64,000 nt of DNA from an uncultured Desulfobacter sp. (lineage in GTDB: Bacteria; Desulfobacterota; Desulfobacteria; Desulfobacterales; Desulfobacteraceae). The notes under the pieces are model-generated. The model was not told the DNA's origin. It did no database searches and saw only the letters and a list, made by a program, of their open reading frames with translations. Each line of letters starts with the position of its first letter. The first letter of the stretch is position 1. Location of the stretch: NCBI RefSeq assembly GCF_963666675.1, contig NZ_OY762929.1, forward strand, positions 1,736,001 through 1,800,000, given 5' to 3'. The position numbers and the translations under genes are program-made. Below, one piece after another: positions 25,442-35,046 of this stretch.

Positions 25442-26801
25442 TTTTTTTTGCCGGGATCAGTCCGGTGGCCGCGGCAGAGACAATGTTGCCGGCCACTCCC
25501 GGTCCGTCTCCGGCCACATACATCCCCTTGATTTTGGTCTCCAGGTGGGGTGTGGTTTCAATTTGTGTGGCAAAAAATTTGATCTCCGGCGCGTAGAGCA
25601 GGGTCTCATCGTTGGAAACTCCGGGGACCACGAGGTTCAGGGCTTCTAATCCTTCGATCAGATTGGACAGTATTCGTTCCGGCAGGGCCATGGCAATGTC
25701 CCCGCACACCACATTGGTCATGGTCGGTTCAATGTAACTTTTGTGCACCCGGTTCCAGGTGGACCGGCGGCCCCGCTTCAGATCCCCGAACCGCTGGAGA
25801 ATGGGTTTGCCGCCGCCGATGATGCTGGCCAGGCGCCCGATGGATTCCCCGTATGCCTGGTTGTCCGTGACCGGTTCCGTGAGCACTACCTTTGACAGAA
25901 AGGCAAAATTGGTATTGCTCGATTTTTTATCTGAATAGGCGTGCCCGTTGACACAGACAAAATCCTGATAATTTTCCAACGCCACAAAACCACCCTGGTT
26001 GGTGCAGAATGTCCGGGTCAGGTCATCGTAGGTGTGGGTTCGGATGAAAAAGGTGGGGTCATAGATCACGTTGCACAGGTCATCCATGATATCGTTGTGC
26101 ACTTCCACCCGGACACCGACTTCGATGCCCCGCTGACTTAATTCAATCCCGTGTTTCTGGGCCAGGGATGAGACCCAGTTGGCCCCGATGCGGCCCGGTG
26201 CAAGAATGACGTTGTGGGTATGATAGGTGCCCTTGTCCGTTACCACGCCCTGGATAACGCCTTCGTTTTCAATGATATCAATTACATTCTCACTGGTTCG
26301 TATCTCAAGTCCTCTGGACTGGATATAGTCGGCCAGACCCGTGATGTAGCCCGGCAGATTGTCGCTTCCCAGGTGCTTTTGCCGGATGAGCAGCAGATCA
26401 ATGCCGAACCGCTTGGCCTCCTTGCGAATGAGACTGGCTTCATCCAGGTTGGTGGGAAATACTTTGGCATCCATTTTAAAGCGGGTAAAGATCTCTTCGG
26501 TTTCGTCAATCAGGGCCTGGGCCTTGGGCATGGGCATGAACTGGGTCAGATCGGTTTTGCCGAGCCGTGGAATGAAATTGAGTTTTCCGTCCGAGTAGAG
26601 GCCGGCCCCGCCGATGCCTGACAGGATATTGCACGGGTCGCACTGGGCGCATTTCTGAACTTTGGTGATGGGGCATTTGCGTTGCCGAGGGTCCTTTCCC
26701 CGTTCAATGAGCAATACCTTCAGGTTGGCATGTTCCATCAGATAATAGGCCGCAAACAGTCCTGCGGGGCCGCCGCCCACGATAATTACGTCATACGTCA
26801 T
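25419..26801 (-). CDS. FAD-dependent oxidoreductase (COG2509-like)
   Basis: A 460-residue flavoprotein. The dinucleotide fold is at the start (VIIVGGGPAGLFAAYYL), followed by ERGKDPRQRKCPITKVQKCAQCDPCNILSGIGGAGLYSDGKLN, a Cys-rich insertion typical of the group. The second FAD motif is KGMYVAGDGPGVAGNIVSAAATG near the C-terminus. Family members are annotated only as FAD-dependent dehydrogenases, so the substrate is unknown. It is divergent from the DUF503 gene, with about 150 bases between the starts. Confidence 0.82.
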   Translation of the reverse strand: MTYDVIIVGGGPAGLFAAYYLMEHANLKVLLIERGKDPRQRKCPITKVQKCAQCDPCNILSGIGGAGLYSDGKLNFIPRLGKTDLTQFMPMPKAQALIDETEEIFTRFKMDAKVFPTNLDEASLIRKEAKRFGIDLLLIRQKHLGSDNLPGYITGLADYIQSRGLEIRTSENVIDIIENEGVIQGVVTDKGTYHTHNVILAPGRIGANWVSSLAQKHGIELSQRGIEVGVRVEVHNDIMDDLCNVIYDPTFFIRTHTYDDLTRTFCTNQGGFVALENYQDFVCVNGHAYSDKKSSNTNFAFLSKVVLTEPVTDNQAYGESIGRLASIIGGGKPILQRFGDLKRGRRSTWNRVHKSYIEPTMTNVVCGDIAMALPERILSNLIEGLEALNLVVPGVSNDETLLYAPEIKFFATQIETTPHLETKIKGMYVAGDGPGVAGNIVSAAATGLIPAKKIIGSHQG

Positions 26802-26954
26802 CTTTAACCTTTCATAAAAAGCTGTCCATTCGGATGTTGTCGGTGTCAGGCGCTACCGAAAATGAGATATTGATCCGGATCTGTTATTTGTACATAATCA
26901 TAATACCCTTGCAACATATAATGAATGATATGAGAAACGAAAGGCTTTTTAAAA

Positions 26955-27242
26955 ATGGTTGTTGGAACAGGGCAAATCAAACTCAGGCTTTTTGACGTTC
27001 ATTCTCTGAAAGCCAAACGCTCCATTGTCAAATCAATGGTTTCAAGGTTGCAGAACCGGTTTAATATCAGCGTGGCGGAAACCGGACTTAACGACAGTCA
27101 TGACTGGGCGCAAATCGGATTTGCCCTGGTGGGAAATGATGCAAGGGCAATCAACGCCAAAGTGGACAAGGTGTTTAATCTGGCCGATGACTTAGGTCTT
27201 GCCATGATTGCCGATACCCATATGGAAATCATCCATTTATGA
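26955..27242 (+). CDS. DUF503 (YlxP-like) protein
   Basis: A 95-residue protein with the DUF503 pattern: VGTGQIKLRLFDVHSLKAKRSIVKSMVSRLQNRFNISVAE, then LNDSHDWAQIGFALVGND. In many bacteria this family is next to rbfA/infB and linked to ribosome maturation, but here it stands alone. It overlaps the convergent methyltransferase gene end by six bases. Confidence 0.82.
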   Translation: MVVGTGQIKLRLFDVHSLKAKRSIVKSMVSRLQNRFNISVAETGLNDSHDWAQIGFALVGNDARAINAKVDKVFNLADDLGLAMIADTHMEIIHL

Positions 27243-27827
27243 CATGGCTGCGGATTTTGAGAGGCGGAACAGCGCAAGGTAATTATATCCAAGATCTGTG
27301 CATCCAGTTTTTTTAAATCCGCAGGCCGAGGCCAGCACCTCGACCTCTTGGGGAGAAAGCCGCATCTGTATTGGGGGGCCAAAGGGCATCTCCTGTTTTT
27401 TACACTCCATCACGGCCAACCGCCCCGTGGATTTAAGAACCCGTGCCGCCTCAAAAAACAGCTCTTTTCTACTGTTTTCGGTTCCGAAGCTATGTAACAC
27501 CGTGAATGCCATGCAAAGATCCATGGTATCCGGGTTGATGGGCAGGGGCGGCGTTGTAATATCCGCTGCCAGGCACTGGACCTGGGCCAGGCCTGCGGTG
27601 TTTGCTGCCGTCTTGAGCGCATCCACCGTCGGCGACCAGTTGTCCACCGCGGTTACCTGGCCCGTGGGGCCTGTCAAACGGGCCGCCTGAAGGGTATAGT
27701 CACCTGCGCCGCACCCCATGTCCAGGATACTCAGGCCCGGGCCAATATCCAGAACGTCAAATACAAGCCCGGGTTCCTGCATCCAGTAACTGCTCGGTCC
27801 CTGGCCCCTGCATTGTTTATTTTTCAT
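27237..27827 (-). CDS. Class I SAM-dependent methyltransferase
   Basis: The 196-residue form from ATG at 27827 is preferred; a longer frame from 27938 adds a hydrophobic lead without family character. The SAM site is ILDMGCGAGDYTLQAA, then VTAVDNW; a HSFGTENSRKELFFEAARVLKSTGRLAVMECKK region follows. It is the third gene after tetR in one direction. Substrate unknown; the sequence is of the UbiE/COQ5-like broad group. Confidence 0.75.
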   Translation of the reverse strand: MKNKQCRGQGPSSYWMQEPGLVFDVLDIGPGLSILDMGCGAGDYTLQAARLTGPTGQVTAVDNWSPTVDALKTAANTAGLAQVQCLAADITTPPLPINPDTMDLCMAFTVLHSFGTENSRKELFFEAARVLKSTGRLAVMECKKQEMPFGPPIQMRLSPQEVEVLASACGFKKTGCTDLGYNYLALFRLSKSAAMS

Positions 27828-27969
27828 TTTCCGTGAAAATCCACTTGTTGTTTCAAAAATAGCCCGACAGTAAATCTCTATTCTGCGGAAATGAACAGAT
27901 CGTTTGAAGATCTCTGTCATGAAAAGGTCGATGCCCAAGCATTGATTTCTCCATTAATCCAACAGCCTA

Positions 27970-28530
27970 TTATTGCGGTTTTTTTAATATCGCTGTTTTG
28001 CAGAAAAATATTTTGGGTCCCTGTACATTTATAAGCCCCTGGTCTTTGGCCAGCTGCAGCATATCTTGAAACTTTTTGGCCGATACATGGATCGGCGGTT
28101 CTGCCACAAGGATTTGTCCGTTTGGTTTTAATAGTGACGCCAGTTGGCTGAACAATTTTTGTTTGTCCGGTACTTCGTGCACCATGTAAAATAGCAGCGC
28201 AAAATCTATACGTTCCGAGATCCCAAGGGAAGTCTCACCGCACTTGTGCAGCGCAATTCGTTGTTCGAATGGGGTGCCTGTTATTTTGGATTGAACCTTG
28301 TCAAGCATACCTTCCTGTACATCGGCGGCTATGATTTTACCGGATTCGCCAACCATTTGCGCCATATCAAGGGTAAAGAACCCCGGGCCACATCCAACTT
28401 CAAGAGCTGTCATTCCTTTGCAGATATAGGGTTTTAAAATTTTTTTGGGGTTTTGAAAAAGTTTGCGAAGTTTGTTGTCTAAAGATCCCGACCGTTCGAC
28501 CGGACATATGTGCGGCTTTTTCTGATTCAT
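27970..28530 (-). CDS. Class I SAM-dependent methyltransferase
   Basis: A 186-residue methyltransferase starting MNQKKPHICPVERSGSL, a start often seen in this small anaerobe group. SAM motifs are ALEVGCGPGFFTLDMA and IIAADVQEGML; the domain ends with a short strand set FCKTAILKK. It lies 36 bases after tetR on the same strand, so it is probably under that repressor. Target small molecule or lipid is unknown. Confidence 0.75.
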   Translation of the reverse strand: MNQKKPHICPVERSGSLDNKLRKLFQNPKKILKPYICKGMTALEVGCGPGFFTLDMAQMVGESGKIIAADVQEGMLDKVQSKITGTPFEQRIALHKCGETSLGISERIDFALLFYMVHEVPDKQKLFSQLASLLKPNGQILVAEPPIHVSAKKFQDMLQLAKDQGLINVQGPKIFFCKTAILKKPQ

Positions 28531-28566
28531 TTTTTGATTCCGTTTTTTATGGTTTAAAATGTGAAA

Positions 28567-29184
28567 TTAAGGGGTGGTTTCTTTTCTTAATTTTCGGTCA
28601 AGCCAAAGGTGAAACAGTTCAATCGTGGTGTGAATATAGCGTTCACGTTCTGCGGTAAGCATGATGTTATCTGCCATTGTGTGCATCACTGAGAAGATCA
28701 ATTCTGCTGCAACTTCAACATCAACGCGCCTGCAGGCTCCTATTTTAATTCCTTCGTTGAGCATCCATCCAACAATTATTCCCGGGGACAAAGCCGCAGG
28801 AACTGGTCGTTCGGCGATTGCACCATGGAAAACAGCCTCGTGCAGTTCTTTTAAATCTTCTCTGAAACGGACGAACGCCATACATTCATTTTCAAATGCG
28901 GCCCACCACTCTGCAGGTGTCCGGCAGACAAAGCGGTTTTTTACTTCAGTTGCATAATTTGAAAGAATACGTTCACGAACGGCTTCCAGCATGTCCTCCC
29001 ATGAAGAAAAATAGAGATAAAAGGTCCCCTTCGCGGTGCCTGCGGTTTTAGTGATGTCCTCCACCCGGGCTTTTGCCGGGCCAATGGTGTTGAAAACCTC
29101 AAGGGCTGCATCCAAAAGTTCAGTGCGACGGGCATCAGGGTTTAATCTGCGACGTTTTATTCCGGTGTTTTTGCGTGTACCCAT
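28567..29184 (-). CDS. TetR-family transcriptional regulator
   Basis: A 205-residue repressor: N-terminal HTH (RRTELLDAALEVFNTIGPAKARVEDITKTAGTAKGTFYLYFSS, ~residues 15-60) and an all-helical ligand domain. A basic N-terminal arm (KNTGIKRRRLNPDARR) precedes the HTH. A 43-bp palindrome starts 16 bases upstream of its start codon, which points to autoregulation. Downstream genes on the same strand are two methyltransferases; the efflux operon ends 167 bases upstream, so control of efflux is possible but not shown. Confidence 0.85.
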   Translation of the reverse strand: MGTRKNTGIKRRRLNPDARRTELLDAALEVFNTIGPAKARVEDITKTAGTAKGTFYLYFSSWEDMLEAVRERILSNYATEVKNRFVCRTPAEWWAAFENECMAFVRFREDLKELHEAVFHGAIAERPVPAALSPGIIVGWMLNEGIKIGACRRVDVEVAAELIFSVMHTMADNIMLTAERERYIHTTIELFHLWLDRKLRKETTP

Positions 29185-29199
29185 TTAGTTTGCCTTCTA

Positions 29200-29242
29200 T
29201 TAATGACTCTTGGTCATTAATTTAGTGACCAGGAGTCATTAA
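29200..29242. promoter_or_regulatory. 43-bp palindromic operator, probably for the adjacent TetR
   Basis: The two ends TTAATGACTC and GAGTCATTAA are exact complements and the whole 43 bases are palindromic apart from two symmetric mismatch pairs and the centre. Each half contains its own dyad (TGACTCTTGGTCA and TGACCAGGAGTCA), as if two repressor dimers bind side by side. It overlaps the likely tetR promoter. Confidence 0.75.
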
Positions 29243-29351
29243 GTCAACCTCTTTTTTATTTAAGCTCATTTTTGACTATGAAGTGGTTATTTGCTTGTTC
29301 GTGGGCATGGGTGTTGACGGACCTGGTCAGCTGTATCCAGCATGCAATGCT

Positions 29352-30749
29352 TTATTGTATCCCCTCCAGTATCCGGCCGCTCTGGACCCGCAGGCTTTCA
29401 AGGTGCTGCAGGTAGTTGATCCGGCTGGTGGCGACGGATGCCTGGATTTTTACCAGGTCTGTCTGGGCTTCGTTGAGCCGGGTCAGGGGGGTGGCCCCGG
29501 CTTGGTAGGCACGTGCCGTATGATCACGAATCTGCCGAACCAGTGTCAGGGTGTACCGCTCCCGCTCGTATACGGCCTGTGACGATTTGGCCTTGACCAG
29601 GGCCTGGTGCAGGGCGGCCTGGATTTCCAGTATTTTTTGTTCCCTCTGCCTTTTGATCTGTAAAAGCGCCGCTTTTGTTTCATCTATTTTTGCCGAACGC
29701 CGGCCCCCGTCAAACAGATCCCAATTTAAACTGAAACCAACGGCACTGCCGTGCTCGTGCTGGTCAATGGTGCCGATGTCCCGGTATCCATCATAGTCGT
29801 AACTGCCGGTGATAAAAACTTTGGGATAGAATGCCGCCTTAGCCTGCCGTTCTTTTTGAAGCAAGGCGTCCCGTTTGGCGTCAAGGGCAAGCAGATCCGG
29901 CCGGTGGTTTATGGCGTAGGCAAATTCATTTTCAAACCGGGAAATTTCACGCAGGGGGGCACCCTGCGCCACCGCCATGGGATACATATCCGGGGTAAGC
30001 CGGGATTCCGGCAGGGCCAGCAGCTTGGCCAGCATAATGCAGACGGTTGAATAGTATTGTTTGGCCCTCAGAAAATTATTTTCCGCCCGCAGGGATTTGA
30101 CGCTGAAATTCAGATACTCGGCCCGGGGGACGGCACCGGCCAGGAACCGTTTTTCAGCATCTGCTTCCAGGTTGCGGTTAAACAGGCTGTTCTGTCTGGC
30201 GATCTGCATGCCTTCGGCGGCCAGCTGGGCCTGGTAATATGCTCCGGCCACAGCCTCGGCCAGCAGGCGGCGGAGATCATCAGCCGTTTCTTTGGCTGCC
30301 TGGGTATTTGCCTCTGCCGCCAGAATGGAGGCCTGCCGGCTGAACCCGTCAAACATAAGCCAGTTGATTTGTATGCCGGTATTCAGATGTGTCAGGCTTT
30401 CTTCCACCCGTCTCTCGGGATGCCAGTCCGGGCGAATGGACTGGTTCTGCCAATCGTAACCGGCATGAACCGAAACCTGTGGCCACAGATTTGCCCGGGC
30501 CTGGGCGCAAACCGCCTGGGCCCGGGTGATGCGGGCCAGCATTTCAGCCACCCGGGGAGAAGCGGCCAGGGCTATCTGCTGTGCCCGGGCAAGTGTCAGG
30601 CGGCCATAGGGGATCTCCATGGGCAGAGGGGCGGGTTTGTTCATCTCTTCACCGGGCGATGCCCACACAGGCAACATCCACAGGAAAAACAACAGTACTA
30701 TCCCGGGTATCTCTATTTTGCCTTTTGGAAATAAACACATATCATACAT
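29352..30749 (-). CDS. TolC-family outer membrane efflux protein
   Basis: A 465-residue outer membrane channel subunit with an N-terminal signal peptide (IPGIVLLFFLWMLPVWA). Two repeated OEP halves are visible: RLTLARAQQIALAASPRVAEM and YAINHRPDLLALDAKRDALLQKERQAKAAFYP, with GFSLNWDLFDGGRRSAKI in the second barrel part. It starts three bases after the RND gene stop and closes a three-gene efflux operon (adaptor, pump, channel). ATG at 30740 is an alternative start. Confidence 0.85.
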   Translation of the reverse strand: MYDMCLFPKGKIEIPGIVLLFFLWMLPVWASPGEEMNKPAPLPMEIPYGRLTLARAQQIALAASPRVAEMLARITRAQAVCAQARANLWPQVSVHAGYDWQNQSIRPDWHPERRVEESLTHLNTGIQINWLMFDGFSRQASILAAEANTQAAKETADDLRRLLAEAVAGAYYQAQLAAEGMQIARQNSLFNRNLEADAEKRFLAGAVPRAEYLNFSVKSLRAENNFLRAKQYYSTVCIMLAKLLALPESRLTPDMYPMAVAQGAPLREISRFENEFAYAINHRPDLLALDAKRDALLQKERQAKAAFYPKVFITGSYDYDGYRDIGTIDQHEHGSAVGFSLNWDLFDGGRRSAKIDETKAALLQIKRQREQKILEIQAALHQALVKAKSSQAVYERERYTLTLVRQIRDHTARAYQAGATPLTRLNEAQTDLVKIQASVATSRINYLQHLESLRVQSGRILEGIQ

Positions 30750-30752
30750 CCT

Positions 30753-33700
30753 TTATCTGTTGTGCGGGACGGGCCTGCGGATTGAAAACAGGGTACTGAA
30801 AAACACCGGGACCACAAACAGGGTTAGCAGGGTGGCAAAACTTAATCCGCCCATGATGGCTGCGGCCATGGGGCTGAAAAACGCGTCCGTCAACAGTGGA
30901 ATCATGCCGAACACGGTTGTGAAGGTGGCCATGGTCACCGGCCGGATACGGCTTGCCGAGGAGTCCAGCACCGCATTGAACGGCGTTTTGCCTGAGTCCA
31001 GTTCTGCTTTGATTTGATCCAGCAGGACAATTTCATTTTTGATCAACATGCCAAAAAGGCTTAAAAAACCCAGCATCGCCATGAACCCGAATGCCTTGTC
31101 GGCAATGAGCATGCCCGGGGCAACCCCCACAACAATCAGGGGCAGGCCCATGAAAATAATCAAGGGATATCTCAGGCTGTTGAACAGCAGCACCGTAACC
31201 AGGAACATGCCGGCAAATGCAATGGGGAAATTGGACATCAGTTTGGCATTGGCTTCAACCTGCTCTTCATGTTCGCCACCCCATGCCAGGGTGTAACCCG
31301 GGGGCAGTTTCAGCTTTTTTTCAATCAAGGGGGATAATTGGCGGAACAGGGCATCTGTGGTGCCTTCCCGCTGTTTGCAGAAAACACGCAGGGTCCGTTT
31401 TTGGTTGAGTCGATGGATGGCGCTGTTTTCCACGGCCGTGGTCATGCCGTTGGTTATCTGCTGGATCGGCACCCATTTGTTTTTCATCCGGCTGAAAACC
31501 TGCACATCATCAAGTGCGCGGATGGAATCCCGTTGGGCGCTGGGGGGCTGCAGGATAATGGGCAGAAGATCGTCCCGGTACCGGTATTGGCCCACAACGG
31601 CGCCTGTAAAATTCATGGCCACGGCACCGGCAACTCCCGGTCGGGAAATACCCAGTTCCTGGGCCCTTCGGTCTGAAAATTCAACCTCAGCAGCCTTGAT
31701 CTGGTTGCCCCAGTCTGTTCGAATACTGCGGGCGTTGGGATGTTCTGCCATAATTTTCATAACTTGATCTGCAAGGGTGCGGAGCACGGCCGTTTCCGGG
31801 CCGCTTAACCGGGCGACCACGGCACCGCCGCCGGGCCCCAGTTTAAATGCGTCAACACTGCCGATGACCTGGGGCATCTCCCTGTCCAGCCATTGCTGGA
31901 TTTCGGTTTTGAGTGGCGACACCCGTCTGAAATCATCCACATCCACCAGCAATTGGGCATAGGCACTGTCGGGCATCTCAGGCGAAAAGGTCAAAAGAAA
32001 CCGCAACGGCCCCCGGCCGATGAAACTTGCCGTATTCCGGACCCCTTTTAGGGCGGCCACATGCCGTTGGACCTGTTCAAGGGCTTTTCCCGTGCTGTTG
32101 ATATGCGTTCCCTGGGGCATCCATATATCTATGGTGAACTGTGTCCGGTTGGTGTCCGGCATAAAATCCTGTTTGACATGGCCAAACGACCACATGGCCA
32201 CGGCCAGCAGTCCAATCACCCCGGCCAGGGTCAGCCACCGGTGATCAATGGCCCTGGCGACAATGGCCTTATACCAGGTGAAAAATCGTTGGGGCCCCTT
32301 GGCGCTCTCTTTGGCCTGGGGGGCAGGGAGAACCATGACACAAAAACAGGGCACCGCGGTGACGGCAAAAAACCAGCTCAAGCCCAACGAGATGCAGATC
32401 ACCTGGAAGAGACTGGCCAGCCACTCCCCGGTCATGTCCTTGGACAGGGAGATGGCGGCAAAGGCCAGGATGGCGATCGCCGTGGCACCTAAAAGCGGCC
32501 ACATGGTTTCGTCCACCGCCTGGGCAGCGGCCTGGTCCCGGGGAATTCCCCGGCGAAGTTTGGTGATGATGCCTTCGGTGATCACAATGGCGTTGTCCAC
32601 CAGCATGCCCAAAGCGATGATCAGGGCGCCCAGGGAGATGCGCTGCAGGGTAATGCCCCAGGATTTCATCACCATCAGGGTTGCCAGGATGGTGAGAATC
32701 AGCACAAAACCGATGATAAACCCTTCCCGCCGGCCCATGAAAATTACCAGCAACAGGATGACAATGGCCACGGCGCTGATCAGGTTGGTTATAAATCCCG
32801 AGACGGCGGTTTCCACGATTTTGGATTGGCTGGTGATGGTATGGATGGTGATGCCCAGAGGTGTGTTGGCCTGCAGTTGTGCCAGACGTGTATCAATGGA
32901 TTTGCCCATGGCAATGACATTGCCGCCGGAAACGGTTGAAATCCCTATGCCCACTGCTTCTTTGCCGTTATATCGCATGAGTTCATCTGCCGGGGTGATG
33001 ATATCGTGCCGGATTTTTGCCACGTCCTTTAAACGAATCATGTGTCCTTGGGAGTCACTGATAAGCTGGTTGCCGATATCCTGAATGGCCTTATAATCGC
33101 CGGTGATGCGAAAGGAGATGTATTCGCTGCCCACGGGCACGGCCCCTGCCGGCGTGACACGGTTCTGGGACGCGATGGTGTTAAAAATGGTGTCGGGATT
33201 CAACCCCAGTTGTGCCAGTCTGGCCCGGTCCATTTCAATAAAAATTGCTTCCTGAGGGAACCCCCAGAAATCAATCCGCCCGACATCACGGCAGGTGAGC
33301 AGTTCCCGGCGAAGATCCTTGGCATATTCCTTGAGCTGTGTTTTATCGTACCCGTCGCCGGTAACGGCAAACATCACGCCGTAGACATCACCGAAGTCAT
33401 CGTTGACCACGGGTTTCCCGCAACCCGGGGGCAGTTGCCCATTGACCGCCCCCACCTTGCGGCGAAGTTCGTCCCACACCTGGGGCAGATTCTCTTTGTC
33501 GTAAATCTCCTGGGTTTCCGCAAAAATAATGGAAACGCCGGCCCGGGATATGGAGCGGACCTCTTTGAGCTGCTTGAGCTGTTGGATGGCGGTTTCAATG
33601 GGCTCGGTCACCTCCAGTTCCACCTGCCCGGCAGAGGCCCCGGGGTACCGGGTATGTATCACGGCCTCCTTGATGGTGAATTCCGGGTCCTCCAGGCGCC

Positions 33701-33800
33701 CGATGTGAAGAAAACTAAAAGTTCCGCCCAGCACAATCAGTAGGCAGAAAACCAAGGTAACCACTTTATAGCGAACGGCATATACCCCCGGATTGTTCAT
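30753..33800 (-). CDS. RND-family efflux pump inner membrane subunit
   Basis: A 1015-residue proton-driven RND pump. It has the expected layout: TM1 near 10-30, a large periplasmic loop (VRSISRAGVSIIFAE, YISFRITGDY), TM2-6 with GALIIALGMLVDNAIVITEGI carrying the charged TM4 motif, then the repeat, and TM10-12 with LLIKNE-like GMLIKNEIVLLDQIKAEL. It resembles the broad AcrB/MexB-like hydrophobic-drug class rather than metal exporters. The start overlaps the adaptor stop by four bases (ATGA). Confidence 0.88.
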   Translation of the reverse strand: MNNPGVYAVRYKVVTLVFCLLIVLGGTFSFLHIGRLEDPEFTIKEAVIHTRYPGASAGQVELEVTEPIETAIQQLKQLKEVRSISRAGVSIIFAETQEIYDKENLPQVWDELRRKVGAVNGQLPPGCGKPVVNDDFGDVYGVMFAVTGDGYDKTQLKEYAKDLRRELLTCRDVGRIDFWGFPQEAIFIEMDRARLAQLGLNPDTIFNTIASQNRVTPAGAVPVGSEYISFRITGDYKAIQDIGNQLISDSQGHMIRLKDVAKIRHDIITPADELMRYNGKEAVGIGISTVSGGNVIAMGKSIDTRLAQLQANTPLGITIHTITSQSKIVETAVSGFITNLISAVAIVILLLVIFMGRREGFIIGFVLILTILATLMVMKSWGITLQRISLGALIIALGMLVDNAIVITEGIITKLRRGIPRDQAAAQAVDETMWPLLGATAIAILAFAAISLSKDMTGEWLASLFQVICISLGLSWFFAVTAVPCFCVMVLPAPQAKESAKGPQRFFTWYKAIVARAIDHRWLTLAGVIGLLAVAMWSFGHVKQDFMPDTNRTQFTIDIWMPQGTHINSTGKALEQVQRHVAALKGVRNTASFIGRGPLRFLLTFSPEMPDSAYAQLLVDVDDFRRVSPLKTEIQQWLDREMPQVIGSVDAFKLGPGGGAVVARLSGPETAVLRTLADQVMKIMAEHPNARSIRTDWGNQIKAAEVEFSDRRAQELGISRPGVAGAVAMNFTGAVVGQYRYRDDLLPIILQPPSAQRDSIRALDDVQVFSRMKNKWVPIQQITNGMTTAVENSAIHRLNQKRTLRVFCKQREGTTDALFRQLSPLIEKKLKLPPGYTLAWGGEHEEQVEANAKLMSNFPIAFAGMFLVTVLLFNSLRYPLIIFMGLPLIVVGVAPGMLIADKAFGFMAMLGFLSLFGMLIKNEIVLLDQIKAELDSGKTPFNAVLDSSASRIRPVTMATFTTVFGMIPLLTDAFFSPMAAAIMGGLSFATLLTLFVVPVFFSTLFSIRRPVPHNR

Positions 33801-34921
33801 CCTTCCAGTCCTTTCTTGCCTTTTTTCATGGAGCGAACCCGGGTTGTTTCAGTCAGCGTGTGAAGCCCGGCAATGGCCACTATATCGTCTTCATGAATAC
33901 CGCTGCTTACCTCAATGGTGTTGTCATGCATGGGACCGGTGATTACCGGTTGTTTTCTGGCCTTTTGCCTTTGGGGTTCCACAATCCAGACATAGGGGGT
34001 GCCGTCGGGATTAAATGCCACGGCTTCCACCGGTACCAGAACGGATGACGGCCGTGACATGGCTTTGCCTTCCGATGGCTTGACAACGCCGGAGACCGTG
34101 GCTGTCATACCGGGAAGAATATTCATATGTGCCGGAGACGGCAGTCTGATCACCAGTGCGTAGGTCCGGGTCTCCCGGTTTGATTCCATTCTCAGCTCCA
34201 TGGTGCTGGCCGGGAATGCAAATTCCGGGTCGGCATCAAACCGGACATTCAGCTGATCCAGAGTCTCGGCCCCGCCCCGGGCCACCAGTTGTTCGGGCAG
34301 TTGCACTTCAACCTCAATGCCGGAGACATCCTGGAGCAGCAGAACCGGCTCACCTTTATTGACATGCTCTTTTTTCTCCACATAGCGCCTGGAGACCAGG
34401 CCGTCAAACGGGGCGGTGAGTCTGCTGTCGGCCAGGGTTTTCGCCTTGATGGCCAGTTCCGCCCTGGCCACATCATGGGCGGCCAGGGTGGTGTCAAATC
34501 GGGCTTTGCTGATCACCTTATCCTGATAAAGTCGGGATGCGCGTTGAAACTCTTGCTCTGATGCCTGGTACCTGGCCCGGGCCGCCTGGACGGCATAAAG
34601 ATTATTTTTACAGTCAATGGATGCCAGAAGCGCGCCTTTTTTTACCTTTTGGCCTTCCAGAATTTTTAAAATCTCGATCTGACCCGGAATCTGGAATGAG
34701 AGCTCAGCCCGTCTGGCTGCTTTTACCTTGCCCGGGAAGGTGAAAGATTGTTTGGGCACATAGCGGATTGCCCGGGCCGTTGGAATGGGCTGGACCACCT
34801 CTTTGTTTGCCGGATTATTGCCTGAAACCCGTGCCGGCAACAACTGGTTTCCGCTTCCCAGGAAAAACAGAACCAAAGAAAGCAAGGCCAGGGCGGCCAG
34901 GCTTAAGATGATTTTTTTCAT
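33797..34921 (-). CDS. RND efflux periplasmic adaptor (MFP)
   Basis: A 374-residue membrane fusion protein. N-terminal signal/anchor (IILSLAALALLSLVLFFLGSG), then lipoyl half QIPGQIEILKILEGQKVKKGALLASID, a helical hairpin, the returning lipoyl half RLTAPFDGLVSRRYVEKKEHVNKGEPVLLLQD, and the C-terminal beta-barrel ending ...GIHEDDIVAIAGLHTL. It is the first gene of the operon and carries a predicted MarR site (34945-34957) in its 5' region. Confidence 0.88.
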   Translation of the reverse strand: MKKIILSLAALALLSLVLFFLGSGNQLLPARVSGNNPANKEVVQPIPTARAIRYVPKQSFTFPGKVKAARRAELSFQIPGQIEILKILEGQKVKKGALLASIDCKNNLYAVQAARARYQASEQEFQRASRLYQDKVISKARFDTTLAAHDVARAELAIKAKTLADSRLTAPFDGLVSRRYVEKKEHVNKGEPVLLLQDVSGIEVEVQLPEQLVARGGAETLDQLNVRFDADPEFAFPASTMELRMESNRETRTYALVIRLPSPAHMNILPGMTATVSGVVKPSEGKAMSRPSSVLVPVEAVAFNPDGTPYVWIVEPQRQKARKQPVITGPMHDNTIEVSSGIHEDDIVAIAGLHTLTETTRVRSMKKGKKGLEG

Positions 34922-34944
34922 GATATATTCCTTTGAAAATTTAA

Positions 34945-34957
34945 TTAAGCTGCTTAA
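34945..34957. promoter_or_regulatory. Predicted MarR operator upstream of the efflux operon
   Basis: The perfect 13-bp palindrome TTAAGCTGCTTAA lies 24 bases upstream of the adaptor start. The same core with the continuing bases AACTATT occurs just upstream of the marR gene at 35518-35535, which is why it is assigned to that regulator. Confidence 0.6.
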
Positions 34958-35046
34958 CTATTTATGTAAAAAATATCCGACCACGAAGTGTCGGGACGCA
35001 AAGGTTCCTAAATGCAACGCCTTATCCAGGCGTTTTTACCCCAATT

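Noticed and set aside
32248..33743. Long plus-strand open frames opposite the first RND pump
   Set aside because: They are antisense shadows of a well-supported 1015-residue pump in GC-rich DNA and have no domain of their own.
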